Position numbers and translations under genes: made by a program
From: Flavobacterium sp.
GTDB lineage: Bacteria > Bacteroidota > Bacteroidia > Flavobacteriales > Flavobacteriaceae
Length of the DNA stretch: 64,000 nucleotides
Assembly: GCF_027484205.1 (NCBI RefSeq)
Contig: NZ_JAIXUB010000024.1
Span: 186,001 to 250,000 of the forward strand
Reading direction: 5' to 3'
Shown: positions 9,155 through 18,266 of the stretch, one piece after another
Layout: each line of letters begins with the position of its first letter
How positions within the stretch are numbered: position 1 is the first letter of the stretch
The notes under the pieces: model-generated
What the model was told of the DNA's origin: nothing
The model's input: only the letters and a program-made list of their open reading frames with translations
Database searches by the model: none

Positions 9155-10222
9155 TTATCTAAAAATACCCAAATCTACTTTTACAGAAAAAATATTAGAA
9201 TATAAAGCGGCACTTTGATCTCCTAAATCAGTTAAAGCATAATCAACTTGAATTCCTTTGTACTTGAATCCAAGTCCAATATTAGGTTGAAAACCAATTT
9301 TTTTAGAATCATCAATTTGAGTTACATTTTGAAAATTTCCAACACCAAGACGAAGAAAAACCAAATCAGTATAACCATATTCAAAACCAATAGCAGGATC
9401 AATACTTACAAAATCAGTTGAAATAATATCGTTAGTTCGTGCAAATTGCATATTCAAATTTGCCGCAGCTAAAAGCGAAGTCTCGTTATGAAATTCAAAT
9501 AATTTTGACATTCCAAATTGTGCTTTAGGTAAAGTAATTTCTGTGCTTTCAGGTAAGTCTTGATTTTCTCCAGGAATGGCATCTTTAATTTTATTGTATT
9601 GGTCTTCATCAATATTCCAAATATTATAGGTAGTTGTAATATCGCGAAGCATCAATCCGTACTTCCAATTATTTCTTTCAAATTGAAAACCTACATCAAA
9701 CCCAAAACCCCATGAATTAGCAAATTCACCAATGACACGACGAATAACTTTGGCATTTACACCATATTGAAAACCAGGAACTTGAAGTCTTTTTGCATAA
9801 GAAAGTGTCAATCCATAATCTGCTGTTGAAAACAGACTAATCCTATTGTAATCAATATTTCCTTCACTGTCAATAAGTTGTGTAGTATTTAAAATATCAT
9901 CAACACCAAAACGTATTAGAGAAATTCCCCATGCGCTTCTGTCGTCAATTGGTTTTGCGTAAGCCAAATAATCATATTGGGCAATATTGGCAAAATAACT
10001 TGCATGCATCAATGAAGCTTGACCATCTTCGAGATGAACCAAACCAGCAGGATTCCAATAACCAGAGTTTACATCGGTTGTATTTGCTACTACAGCATTT
10101 GACATTCCTAATGCAGCAGCATCAACACCAATATTCATAAATTCATTAGAATACTTTCTAACTGCTTGACTGTAAGCAAAAAGATTTCCTAAAAAGAAGA
10201 TTAAACAAAGTATTTTTTTCAA
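9155..10222 (-). CDS. PorV/PorQ-family outer membrane protein (PorV2-like)
   Basis: 355 residues. A signal peptide ends near residue 19; the mature part begins with GVDAAALGMSNAVVANTTD and GYWNPAGL, features of the PorV/PorQ (UPF0164, FadL-like barrel) family linked to type IX secretion. Strand-rich sequence continues to the end, IFSVKVDLGIF, consistent with an outer-membrane beta-barrel. PorV shuttles T9SS cargo; whether this paralogue does so is inference. T9SS-sorted proteins are encoded elsewhere in the window (57648 and 60576), but the core secretion genes are not here. A TATTTTTG box on the minus strand (10243 to 10236) lies just upstream. Confidence 0.8.
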   Translation of the reverse strand: MKKILCLIFFLGNLFAYSQAVRKYSNEFMNIGVDAAALGMSNAVVANTTDVNSGYWNPAGLVHLEDGQASLMHASYFANIAQYDYLAYAKPIDDRSAWGISLIRFGVDDILNTTQLIDSEGNIDYNRISLFSTADYGLTLSYAKRLQVPGFQYGVNAKVIRRVIGEFANSWGFGFDVGFQFERNNWKYGLMLRDITTTYNIWNIDEDQYNKIKDAIPGENQDLPESTEITLPKAQFGMSKLFEFHNETSLLAAANLNMQFARTNDIISTDFVSIDPAIGFEYGYTDLVFLRLGVGNFQNVTQIDDSKKIGFQPNIGLGFKYKGIQVDYALTDLGDQSAALYSNIFSVKVDLGIFR

Positions 10223-10318
10223 AGCAAATTTTTTTCAAAAATAGAAATTTTTATTGAGCAATTGTGTTTTACAAATCATAATAATATCTCAAATAAAAAC
10301 TCTATTTACAAACGTACA

Positions 10319-10346
10319 TTTGTATAAACTTATTGTATTACATTTG
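10319..10346 (+). promoter_or_regulatory. Promoter upstream of pssA
   Basis: TTTG (10319-10322) and TACATTTG (10339-10346) form a Bacteroidota -33/-7 pair separated by 16 bases, close to the usual 17-23. The -7 box ends 20 bases before the pssA ATG. An overlapping TACATTTG at 10315-10322 could act as a second -7 box. Confidence 0.55.
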
Positions 10347-10366
10347 TAATTAGAAAAAATTATAAA

Positions 10367-11107
10367 ATGAATATCAAAAAACACATTCCAAATATACTAA
10401 CATTGCTAAATTTATTTTGTGGTTGTATTGCCGTTGTTTGTATTTTTAATTTTAAAATTGAATGGGCTTTTTTCTTTGTTTCGTTAGGTATATTCTTTGA
10501 TTTTTTTGATGGTTTCTTTGCCCGAAAATTTGGTGTAGCTGGACCACTTGGAGTTCAATTAGATTCATTGGCAGATATGGTTACAAGTGGTTTTGTTCCT
10601 GGTGCAATGATGTATTCTTTACTTTATAGTATTGAATTTCAAATTAGGATTGCAACACTCAATCCTTACAATTCTTCTGAAGTTTTTTTATTGCCGTTTG
10701 TTGGATTTATTATAACTCTTGGCGCTTGTTATCGTTTGGCAAATTTCAATATAGATTCGCGTCAAACCGATTCTTTTATTGGGTTGCCTACTCCAGCAAA
10801 TACTTTGTTTATTATGAGTTTACCAATAATAATTAAAGATTTTTCTTTTCCTACTATGGCACAAATGGTTACTATTAAGTGGATTTTAGTTGCTATTTGT
10901 ATTGTTAGTGCTTATGTTATGAATGCTGAAATTCCATTATTTTCTTTAAAAATTAAGAATTTTAGCTTTGCTAAATATAAACTTCAAATAGGATTTTTAG
11001 CGACTTCAGTCATTATGATTGCGACTTTGCAATTTCTTGCTGTTCCTATAATTATTATTTCTTACGTTTTATTGTCTGTTGTAAATAATATGTTGGCTAA
11101 AAAGTAG
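10367..11107 (+). CDS. pssA: CDP-diacylglycerol-serine O-phosphatidyltransferase
   Basis: 246 residues, all-helical integral membrane protein. The CDP-alcohol phosphatidyltransferase signature D-G-x2-A-R-x8-G-x3-D-x3-D is intact as Asp48-Gly49, Ala52-Arg53, Gly62, Asp66 and Asp70. It makes phosphatidylserine, the precursor of phosphatidylethanolamine, at the inner membrane. The length and the N-terminal KKHIPNILTLLNLFCG match bacterial type II PssA enzymes. It begins a short plus-strand pair with the GH25 gene 28 bases downstream, although functional coupling is not obvious. Confidence 0.92.
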   Translation: MNIKKHIPNILTLLNLFCGCIAVVCIFNFKIEWAFFFVSLGIFFDFFDGFFARKFGVAGPLGVQLDSLADMVTSGFVPGAMMYSLLYSIEFQIRIATLNPYNSSEVFLLPFVGFIITLGACYRLANFNIDSRQTDSFIGLPTPANTLFIMSLPIIIKDFSFPTMAQMVTIKWILVAICIVSAYVMNAEIPLFSLKIKNFSFAKYKLQIGFLATSVIMIATLQFLAVPIIIISYVLLSVVNNMLAKK

Positions 11108-11135
11108 TTATTAAAGTTGTAAGATTAACACTTTT

Positions 11136-11978
11136 ATGGCAAAAACTACCACAAGAAAAGCACCAATTCGTAAAAAAGCAACCAAGAAAAAGGCATCTTT
11201 TTTTTCTACAAAATTTGTTGTCATTTCTATTATAATCTTATTGTTTTCTTTTGGAATATATCATTATCGAAATGCTATTTTATATTATTTTAGTTTTAAA
11301 AGTGATAAAGTTCTAAAGGAAGACAAAGTTGCTCAAGCAAGAATTTTTCAGATTTTAAATAAGTACAAAGATTTGACCGTTGGTTTTGATGTTTCTCAAT
11401 ATCAAGGAACAATTGATTGGGAACAAATAGATTCTGTTGAAAATAAATTTCCTCTAAAATTTGTGCTCATTCGAGCTACAGCCGGAAATGATAAAGAAGA
11501 TTCTCAATTCGATACAAATTGGAAAAGTGCAAAGCAACATCATTTTATTCGTTGTGCTTATCATTATTATCGTCCTAATGAAAATTCAATAGAACAAGCT
11601 GAGAATTTTATCAAAACTGTTAAGTTGAGAAAAGGCGATTTACCTCCAGTTTTAGATATTGAACAATTGCCAGAAGAACAATCTATTGATAGTTTGAAAA
11701 TTGGTTTGAAACGTTGGTTAAAAAAAGTTGACGCACATTATAAAGTAAAACCAATTATTTATACCGGTGAACGTTATTATGAAGATTTTTTGAAAGAAGA
11801 ATTTAAAGGATACACGTTTTGGATTGCCAATTATAATTTTTTTGTAGAAAATATTCAGGACGATTGGACTTTTTGGCAATTTACAGAAAAAGCTACTTTA
11901 AAAGGAATCAACGAACGAGTTGATTTGAATATCTACAACGGAACACCAAAGATGTTAGAGTACTTGACTATTAATTAG
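11136..11978 (+). CDS. Membrane-anchored GH25 family lysozyme-like muramidase
   Basis: 280 residues. A very basic N-terminus (KKKATKKKA) precedes one membrane helix (about 26-43), so the protein is probably anchored with its domain in the periplasm. The catalytic domain begins at GFDVSQYQGTIDW, continues with FVLIRATAGNDKED, YHYYRP and the acidic PPVLDIE, and ends with IIYTG and FWQFT; this is the full GH25 motif order. GH25 enzymes cleave the MurNAc-GlcNAc bond of peptidoglycan. Its role here, cell-wall remodelling, is inferred from the family. Confidence 0.88.
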   Translation: MAKTTTRKAPIRKKATKKKASFFSTKFVVISIIILLFSFGIYHYRNAILYYFSFKSDKVLKEDKVAQARIFQILNKYKDLTVGFDVSQYQGTIDWEQIDSVENKFPLKFVLIRATAGNDKEDSQFDTNWKSAKQHHFIRCAYHYYRPNENSIEQAENFIKTVKLRKGDLPPVLDIEQLPEEQSIDSLKIGLKRWLKKVDAHYKVKPIIYTGERYYEDFLKEEFKGYTFWIANYNFFVENIQDDWTFWQFTEKATLKGINERVDLNIYNGTPKMLEYLTIN

Positions 11979-11982
11979 TTGG

Positions 11983-12198
11983 TTAAGAATTATAAATCAG
12001 TATAATTATTAAAATCAATACAATCAAAAAAACTAATACAGATTTAGTATTTGCAAAATTGATAGTCCAACCCATCCATTTTATTCTTTTTGGAGGGAAA
12101 ATACGTTTGTCATCTTTGTTGTAATAGAATTCTCCGTACTTCCAATTTTTTGGATTTTTATGCCATTTTTCTAACGTTTCTTTTGTTGGATTATTCAT
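11983..12198 (-). CDS. Small DUF5808-like membrane protein
   Basis: 71 residues. The soluble part has the pattern NWKYGEFYYNKDDKRIFPPK followed by GWTINFAN, which resembles the short DUF5808 motif, and the C-terminus is a single hydrophobic helix (about 53-69). It sits 4 bases downstream of lptB on the same strand and is probably cotranscribed with it. The function is unknown. Confidence 0.65.
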   Translation of the reverse strand: MNNPTKETLEKWHKNPKNWKYGEFYYNKDDKRIFPPKRIKWMGWTINFANTKSVLVFLIVLILIIILIYNS

Positions 12199-12202
12199 TT
12201 TA

Positions 12203-12970
12203 TTAAATGTCTAAATCAACTTTTGGAGCATTAAAATCAATTTTTGTTTTACGTAATTCGAAGTTCTGACCAAGATAAACTCTTCTAACCATTTCATCTT
12301 CAACTAATTCTACAGGTTTTCCAGCTTTTAGAATTCCTCCTTCAAACATTAAGTATGTTTTGTCTGTAATGGCTAAAGTTTCTTGGACATTATGGTCAGT
12401 AATTAAAATTCCAATATTTTTATTTTTCAACTGAGCTACAATTCTTTGAATATCTTCAACCGCAACTGGGTCAACTCCAGCAAAAGGTTCATCTAACAGA
12501 ATAAACTTTGGATCTGTTGCTAAAGCTCTTGCAATTTCTGTTCTTCTTCGTTCACCTCCAGAGAGTAAATCACCACGATTGGTTCTAATGTGTTCTAAAC
12601 TAAATTCAGCTATCAAACTTTCCATTTTAGCAATTTGCTCTTCTCTGGTATGGTTTGTCAATTGTAAAACACTCAAAATATTATCTTCAATACTCAATTT
12701 TCTAAATACAGAAGCTTCTTGAGCTAAATATCCAATTCCATGTTGAGCACGCTTGTACATTGGATAATCAGTAATATTCAAATCATCTAAAAATATATTT
12801 CCAGCATTTGGTTTTACTAATCCAACAATCATGTAGAAAGAAGTAGTTTTCCCTGCTCCATTTGGACCAAGTAACCCTACAATTTCTCCTTGATTTACTT
12901 CAACAGAAATTCCTTTAACGACACTTCTGCCTTTGTAGGTTTTAACTAAATTTTCGGCTCTTAATTTCAT
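12203..12970 (-). CDS. lptB: LPS export ABC transporter ATP-binding protein
   Basis: 255 residues. Walker A is GPNGAGKT (35-42), the Q-loop glutamine is at 84, the signature is LSGGE (136-140), Walker B is FILLD-E (156-161) and the switch histidine is His193. The sequence FAGVDPVAVEDIQ after Walker B and the DHNV switch are hallmarks of LptB, which powers lipopolysaccharide extraction by LptFG from the inner membrane. The C-terminal extension after about 235 is typical of Bacteroidota forms. lptF/G and lptA/C are not in the window. Confidence 0.93.
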   Translation of the reverse strand: MKLRAENLVKTYKGRSVVKGISVEVNQGEIVGLLGPNGAGKTTSFYMIVGLVKPNAGNIFLDDLNITDYPMYKRAQHGIGYLAQEASVFRKLSIEDNILSVLQLTNHTREEQIAKMESLIAEFSLEHIRTNRGDLLSGGERRRTEIARALATDPKFILLDEPFAGVDPVAVEDIQRIVAQLKNKNIGILITDHNVQETLAITDKTYLMFEGGILKAGKPVELVEDEMVRRVYLGQNFELRKTKIDFNAPKVDLDI

Positions 12971-12975
12971 ATTTT

Positions 12976-13007
12976 AGTTTATGAGTTTAGAAGTTTATGA
13001 GTTTAAA
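12976..13007. repeat. 16-bp tandem duplication upstream of lptB
   Basis: AGTTTATGAGTTTAGA (12976-12991) is followed directly by AGTTTATGAGTTTAAA (12992-13007), with one mismatch. It lies in the leader of lptB, between its ATG and the AhpD-like gene. It may be simple replication slippage. Confidence 0.6.
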
Positions 13008-13118
13008 AGTAAACGGTTTCTAATAAAACATCTACAAATAAACAAATAAACACTTTTATCTACTTAATAATTAACAATAATTTATTTGGAAAGATTTAAT
13101 TTGCCAACTAAAAACTAA

Positions 13119-13469
13119 TTACAGAGCATTTTCTTCCAATGCTTCCCAAAATTCGTAAGCTCTACGTAAATGAGGAATCACAATAGTTCCACCTACAAGA
13201 GTTGCAATTCCCATAGCTTCCATCATCTCTTCTTTAGAAATTCCTTCCTTAAATGAAGTTTCTAAATGATATTTTATACAATCATCACATCGAAGTACTG
13301 CTGAAGCAACTAATCCTAAAAGCTCTTTGGTTTTTACATCCAAAGCACCTTCTGCATAGGCATTAGTATCTAAATTGAAAATTCTTTTGATGACTAAATT
13401 ATTATCAGCTAATAATTTTTCATTCATCTTAGCACGATAATCATTGAATTCTTTAACTTGATTGCTCAT
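13119..13469 (-). CDS. Carboxymuconolactone decarboxylase-family protein (AhpD-like)
   Basis: 116 residues. The core is VASAVLRCDDCIKYHLETS with Cys61, Cys64 and His68, the C-x-x-C-x3-H active site of AhpD-like peroxidase/disulfide enzymes rather than of true decarboxylases. It is cytosolic and probably has thiol redox activity; the partner is unknown. It overlaps the end of tatC by 17 bases and is the last gene of the kdsD-tatC transcription unit. Confidence 0.8.
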   Translation of the reverse strand: MSNQVKEFNDYRAKMNEKLLADNNLVIKRIFNLDTNAYAEGALDVKTKELLGLVASAVLRCDDCIKYHLETSFKEGISKEEMMEAMGIATLVGGTIVIPHLRRAYEFWEALEENAL

Positions 13470-14274
13470 TTTTTAATTTGTTTTTTACTACTATTGCTGA
13501 TATAAAAATACTTGCCTCATATATAATTAACATCGGAATGGCAACGGTTATCTGACTTATAACATCTGGAGGAGTTATAATTGCTGCAACGATTAAAACT
13601 ATTACAATGGCGTATTTTCTATAAGTTCTTAAAAAAGTTGGTGTTACTAATCCTAATTTAGTTAGGAAATAGATAATTATTGGGAGTTCAAAAAATAAGC
13701 CACTTGCAATTACAGCAGTTTTTACCATACTTACATAAGAGTCAATATTGAATTGATTTTGAACAATTTTACTAATTGAGAAAGAAGCTAAGAAATTGAC
13801 AGACATTGGTACAATTACAAAATATCCAAAAAGAACACCTATAAAAAACAATATTGAGGCTATGAAAATAAATAGTTTAGCATGTTTTTTCTCATTATCA
13901 TACAATGCAGGACTTATAAATTTCCACAATTGAAATAATATATAAGGAAACGCAAGTATAAAACCTGCTGTTATACAAGTCCAAACAAAAATATTTACTT
14001 GTCCTTCCATTTCTGTATTCTGAATAATAAAATTCAGTTCAGTAATACAAATACTGTCTGCAAATCCTAAATAATGAGATGCGTCACAAAAAAAACGGTA
14101 GGTGATGAAATTTGTTTTTGTTGGACCAAAAATAACTTCTTCAAAAATAAAATCAGCAAAGAAGTAAGTAATACTAGCCATTATTACGATAGCTACTGAA
14201 CTTCTTACTAAAACCCATCTTAACTCTTCAAGATGGTCTAGAAATGACATTTCTTTAATATTCTTTTCTGCCAT
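13453..14274 (-). CDS. tatC: Sec-independent protein translocase subunit TatC
   Basis: 273 residues. The N-terminus has MSFLDHLEELRW, the cytoplasmic HLEELR motif that reads twin-arginine signal peptides, followed by six membrane helices with conserved FILAFPYILFQLWKFISPAL and the ITPPDVISQ loop. TatC with TatA transports folded proteins across the inner membrane. tatA is not in this window. The gene starts with a TAATG overlap on kdsD. A DUF1501 protein encoded at 38974 has a twin-arginine start and may be a client. Confidence 0.93.
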   Translation of the reverse strand: MAEKNIKEMSFLDHLEELRWVLVRSSVAIVIMASITYFFADFIFEEVIFGPTKTNFITYRFFCDASHYLGFADSICITELNFIIQNTEMEGQVNIFVWTCITAGFILAFPYILFQLWKFISPALYDNEKKHAKLFIFIASILFFIGVLFGYFVIVPMSVNFLASFSISKIVQNQFNIDSYVSMVKTAVIASGLFFELPIIIYFLTKLGLVTPTFLRTYRKYAIVIVLIVAAIITPPDVISQITVAIPMLIIYEASIFISAIVVKNKLKNEQSS

Positions 14275-15239
14275 TATACTATTCCTTCTTTTAAAATGTC
14301 ATGTAAATGGATTACACCTTTATATTCATTATTGTCAACTACAACCAGTTGCGTAATCGAAAAATCTTCTAATATATTTAAGGCATCAGCAACCATATCA
14401 GATGATTTTATGGTTTTTGGATTGACAGTCATAATATCTTTTGCAGTTAGTCCTGTAATGGTTTCAGTCTTGTTTAGCATTCTTCTTATGTCGCCATCAG
14501 TTATAATTCCTATTACTTTATCATTTTCTATGACAGCAGCAACTCCAAGTCGTTTTTCTGAAATTTCAACAATTACATTTTTAATACTTGAATCTGGATT
14601 TACAAATGGTTTTCTCGTGGTGTCTAACATATCTTGAACTCTCAACAATAATTTTTTACCTAAAGCGCCACCAGGATGATAAATAGCAAAATCTTCTGCT
14701 TTAAAGTCTCTCATTTCCATCAAGCAAACCGCTAAAGCATCGCCTATAACTAATTGTGCAGTAGTGCTGTTTGTTGGGGCTAAATTATTTGGACAAGCTT
14801 CACTTTCTACATAAGTGTTTAGCGTAATATCAGATTCTTTTCCTAAAAATGAAGTTGTATTTCCTGTTATTCCTATTAATTTATTTCCAAATCTCTTTAA
14901 AAGCGGAACCAAAACTTTTATTTCAGGACTATTACCACTTTTAGAAATACAAATGATTACGTCACCATTTTGAATCATACCTAAATCACCATGAATGGCT
15001 TCAGATGCGTGTAAAAACATTGATGGAGTTCCTGTTGAATTCATTGTTGCAACAATTTTTTGCGCAATAATGGCACTTTTTCCAATTCCTGTAACAATTA
15101 ATCTTCCTTTACAATTATAAATTAATTCTACAGATGCAACAAAGCTATTGTCAATAAAATCAGTTAGTTTTGCTATAGATTGGCTTTGAGAAATCAATGA
15201 TTTTTTAGCCGATTGAATGATATTTTCTTTAGTTACCAA
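14274..15239 (-). CDS. kdsD: Arabinose-5-phosphate isomerase (KpsF/GutQ/KdsD)
   Basis: 321 residues. An N-terminal SIS sugar-isomerase domain (about 30-175; TGIGKSAIIAQKIVATMNSTG, HGDLGMI, CISKSGNSPEI) is followed by two CBS domains (about 205-320). This is the standard KdsD architecture. The enzyme converts ribulose 5-phosphate to arabinose 5-phosphate, the first step to the Kdo sugar of lipopolysaccharide. It leads the minus-strand unit kdsD-tatC-AhpD-like and diverges from recQ. Confidence 0.92.
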   Translation of the reverse strand: MVTKENIIQSAKKSLISQSQSIAKLTDFIDNSFVASVELIYNCKGRLIVTGIGKSAIIAQKIVATMNSTGTPSMFLHASEAIHGDLGMIQNGDVIICISKSGNSPEIKVLVPLLKRFGNKLIGITGNTTSFLGKESDITLNTYVESEACPNNLAPTNSTTAQLVIGDALAVCLMEMRDFKAEDFAIYHPGGALGKKLLLRVQDMLDTTRKPFVNPDSSIKNVIVEISEKRLGVAAVIENDKVIGIITDGDIRRMLNKTETITGLTAKDIMTVNPKTIKSSDMVADALNILEDFSITQLVVVDNNEYKGVIHLHDILKEGIV

Positions 15240-15325
15240 AATAGATTTGTTATAAAATTTGTATGAATAAAAGAAAGTTGTATATTTATGGTTGCAAATT
15301 TATGTAAAAATACTATTAAGTAAGA

Positions 15326-17521
15326 ATGAATTCAAACGAAATTGACATCCACAAAGAATTAAAAAAATATTTTGGTTTTAACCATTTCAAAGGTTTACAA
15401 GAAAAGGTTATAAAAAGTATTTTGGCAAAAGAAAATACTTTTGTGATTATGCCTACTGGTGGCGGAAAATCATTGTGCTATCAGTTGCCATCACTTATTC
15501 AAGAAGGAACAGCAATTGTTGTTTCTCCATTGATTGCATTAATGAAAAACCAAGTTGATGCTATAAGAAGTGTTTCATCAGAAGATGGGATTGCACACGT
15601 TTTAAACTCGTCCTTAACAAAAACCGAAATAAATCAAGTAAAAAAAGATATTACCTCAGGTATAACTAAATTATTATATGTAGCTCCAGAATCATTAACA
15701 AAAGAGGAATATGTTGAGTTTCTTCAATCAGTAAAAATATCTTTTGTTGCTATTGATGAAGCGCATTGTATCTCAGAATGGGGACACGATTTTAGACCTG
15801 AATATAGAAATTTAAAAAATATTATTAAACAATTAGGTGATGTTCCTGTAATTGGACTAACGGCTACAGCAACACCAAAAGTGCAAGAAGATATTCTAAA
15901 AAATTTAGATATGTCTGACGCAACTACTTATAAAGCTTCATTTAATCGTCCTAATTTATTTTATGAAGTACGAACTAAAACTAAAAATATAGAGTCAGAT
16001 ATTATTCGTTTTATTAAACAGAATAAAGGAAAGTCTGGAATTATTTATTGTTTGAGTCGTAAAAAAGTAGAAGAAATTGCTCAAGTTCTACAAGTAAACG
16101 GAATCAGTGCAGTTCCTTATCATGCCGGTTTAGATGCAAAAACACGAGCAAAACATCAAGACATGTTTCTTATGGAAGATGTTGAAGTTGTTGTGGCAAC
16201 AATTGCCTTCGGAATGGGAATTGATAAACCAGATGTGCGTTTTGTTATTCATCACGATATCCCAAAATCATTAGAAAGTTATTATCAAGAAACCGGTCGT
16301 GCAGGTCGCGATGGTGGAGAAGGACATTGCTTGGCTTACTATTCCTATAAAGATGTTGAAAAGTTAGAAAAATTCATGTCAGGAAAACCTGTTGCCGAAC
16401 AAGAAATTGGTTTTGCACTTTTGCAAGAAGTAGTTGCTTATGCAGAAACATCAATGTCTCGTCGCAAATTTTTATTACATTATTTTGGTGAAGAGTTTGA
16501 TAGTGAAAATGGAGAAGGAGCAGATATGGATGATAATGTTCGAAATCCAAAAGTAAAAGTTGAGGCAAAAGACAATGTAAAAAAACTATTGGAAGTTGTT
16601 CGAGATACCAAACATTTATATAAATCTAAAGAAATAGTTTTTACCTTAATAGGAAGAGTAAATGCAACCATTAAAGCTCACAGAACTGATACTCAATCTT
16701 TTTTTGGTTGCGGTAAAGATCAAGAGGAACGCTACTGGATGGCGTTAATTCGTCAAGTTTTAGTAGATGGCATGCTTACAAAAGATATTGAAACTTATGG
16801 AATTTTAAAAGTTTCAGATAAAGGTCACGACTATATTAAGAATCCAACATCGTTCATGATGTCTGAAGACCATGAATATAATGAAGCTGAAGACGATGCT
16901 ATTGTAACTGCAGCAAAATCTTCAGGAACAGCAGACGAAGCATTAATGGCAATGTTACGTGATTTGCGTAAAAAAGTGGCAAAAAAACTTGGTGTTCCAC
17001 CATTTGTGGTTTTTCAAGATCCATCTTTAGAAGATATGGCTTTGAAATATCCAATTACTATGGATGAATTGATTAATATTCATGGTGTTGGTGAAGGAAA
17101 AGCAAAGAAATATGGTAAAGAATTTGTAGAATTAATCAATAGATATGTTGAAGATAACGACATTATTCGTCCAGATGATTTAGTTGTAAAATCAACAGGT
17201 GCTAATTCTGCTAACAAATTATATATCATTCAAAACATTGATAGAAAACTTTCTTTAGATGATATCGCTTCAGCAAAAGGAATGAAAATGGACGATTTGC
17301 TTAAAGAAATGGAGCAAATTGTTTATGCTGGTACAAAACTGAACATTAAATATTGGATTGATGAAATACTAGACGAAGATCAGCAAGAGGAAATTCACGA
17401 TTATTTCATGGAATCAGAAACCGATAGAATTGAAGATGCACTCAAAGAATTCGACGGCGATTACGATATTGAAGAATTACGATTGATGAGAATAAAATTT
17501 ATTAGCGAAGTAGCTAATTAA
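15326..17521 (+). CDS. recQ: ATP-dependent DNA helicase RecQ
   Basis: 731 residues. Walker A is TGGGKS (44-49) and the DEAH box is 144-147, followed by the RecQ aromatic loop at 149-160 (SEWGHDFRPEY). Helicase motifs IV-VI follow, with the QETGRAGRDG arginine fingers. A winged-helix RQC region and an HRDC domain (about 540-615) come next, then an acidic tail. The zinc-binding cysteines found in E. coli RecQ after the helicase core appear absent: SRRKFLLHYFGEEF runs into acidic sequence with no Cys cluster. RecQ unwinds 3'-tailed DNA in recombination repair. Confidence 0.93.
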   Translation: MNSNEIDIHKELKKYFGFNHFKGLQEKVIKSILAKENTFVIMPTGGGKSLCYQLPSLIQEGTAIVVSPLIALMKNQVDAIRSVSSEDGIAHVLNSSLTKTEINQVKKDITSGITKLLYVAPESLTKEEYVEFLQSVKISFVAIDEAHCISEWGHDFRPEYRNLKNIIKQLGDVPVIGLTATATPKVQEDILKNLDMSDATTYKASFNRPNLFYEVRTKTKNIESDIIRFIKQNKGKSGIIYCLSRKKVEEIAQVLQVNGISAVPYHAGLDAKTRAKHQDMFLMEDVEVVVATIAFGMGIDKPDVRFVIHHDIPKSLESYYQETGRAGRDGGEGHCLAYYSYKDVEKLEKFMSGKPVAEQEIGFALLQEVVAYAETSMSRRKFLLHYFGEEFDSENGEGADMDDNVRNPKVKVEAKDNVKKLLEVVRDTKHLYKSKEIVFTLIGRVNATIKAHRTDTQSFFGCGKDQEERYWMALIRQVLVDGMLTKDIETYGILKVSDKGHDYIKNPTSFMMSEDHEYNEAEDDAIVTAAKSSGTADEALMAMLRDLRKKVAKKLGVPPFVVFQDPSLEDMALKYPITMDELINIHGVGEGKAKKYGKEFVELINRYVEDNDIIRPDDLVVKSTGANSANKLYIIQNIDRKLSLDDIASAKGMKMDDLLKEMEQIVYAGTKLNIKYWIDEILDEDQQEEIHDYFMESETDRIEDALKEFDGDYDIEELRLMRIKFISEVAN

Positions 17522-17542
17522 GTCGTTTAAAAAAGAAATTCT

Positions 17543-17962
17543 ATGAAAAAAACATTTTTTATAATTCCGATAGTCTTAATGATCTTATCATTTTCAGTTT
17601 TTAGTTTCACTAGCGGAGACAAACAATATGATTCAAAATTAGTTGGAATTTGGAAAGGATTTGAAGCTGATAAGGAAACCAAAGGAGTTGAAAAACATTG
17701 GATTCAAGAAAGGTTTAAAAATGGAACCTATGTAATTATGTTTACTGCTAAACAAGATTGTGAAATTGAAACCTTAACTGAAAAAGGTAAGTGGTGGACA
17801 AAAGATGGAAAGTTTTATGAATTGTCAAATAATAGTAAAAACACAGATATTTATAACTATGAAGTGAAGAATCCTCAAGTAGTTGAATTTAAAAGTATTC
17901 AATTATCAGGAGAAAAAAATGACACTTACATATTTAGCGATTATAGAATGGATGTTGATTAA
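17543..17962 (+). CDS. Small exported protein, lipocalin-like by pattern
   Basis: 139 residues. A signal peptide (about 1-23) precedes KLVGIWKGFEADKE, ERFKNGTYVIMFT and GKWWTKDGKFYEL, a strand-rich pattern seen in small lipocalin-like domains of Bacteroidota. I do not recognise a specific family. It starts 21 bases after recQ and could be read through from it. Its TAA stop overlaps that of the convergent 78-residue gene within TTAA. Confidence 0.6.
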   Translation: MKKTFFIIPIVLMILSFSVFSFTSGDKQYDSKLVGIWKGFEADKETKGVEKHWIQERFKNGTYVIMFTAKQDCEIETLTEKGKWWTKDGKFYELSNNSKNTDIYNYEVKNPQVVEFKSIQLSGEKNDTYIFSDYRMDVD

Positions 17963-18195
17963 ACATAAAGCTCACCACGATGAGGCTTTAAGGCATCGCG
18001 AACTTGAATCATATTTTCGTCAGTAACAACCATAAATGCTATAGCATACATTTCGTTTATTATTTCAAATCCCGTTATATTAATAGGAAATTTTTCTATT
18101 GCTATATATTCTTTCAAATGAATTTCATGATGTTCAGCTGTTTTTGCTGCAACTTCTCCACGAAAATCCCAAATGAGTTTTATTTTTCTTGACAT
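17959..18195 (-). CDS. Conserved-looking small protein, function unknown
   Basis: 78 residues, no signal peptide and no membrane helix. The sequence begins MSRKIKLIWDFRGEVAAKTAEHHEIHLKE-like (shown in part) and has an alternating alpha/beta hydrophobic pattern. I recognise no domain. It converges on the upstream secreted protein, with overlapping stop codons, and diverges from the flavoprotein gene. A conserved small cytosolic protein is the most that can be said. Confidence 0.6.
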   Translation of the reverse strand: MSRKIKLIWDFRGEVAAKTAEHHEIHLKEYIAIEKFPINITGFEIINEMYAIAFMVVTDENMIQVRDALKPHRGELYV

Positions 18196-18266
18196 ATAAA
18201 TTGTTGTTCTCCTGCAAAATTACAATAACAATTTTCAAATTACTATTTTTGTCAAAAATTACTTTT

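Noticed and set aside
18189-18266. Upstream ATG for the flavoprotein
   Set aside because: It overlaps the divergent 78-residue gene and adds an unlikely hydrophobic leader. MPREIQ at 18267 fits the family start.
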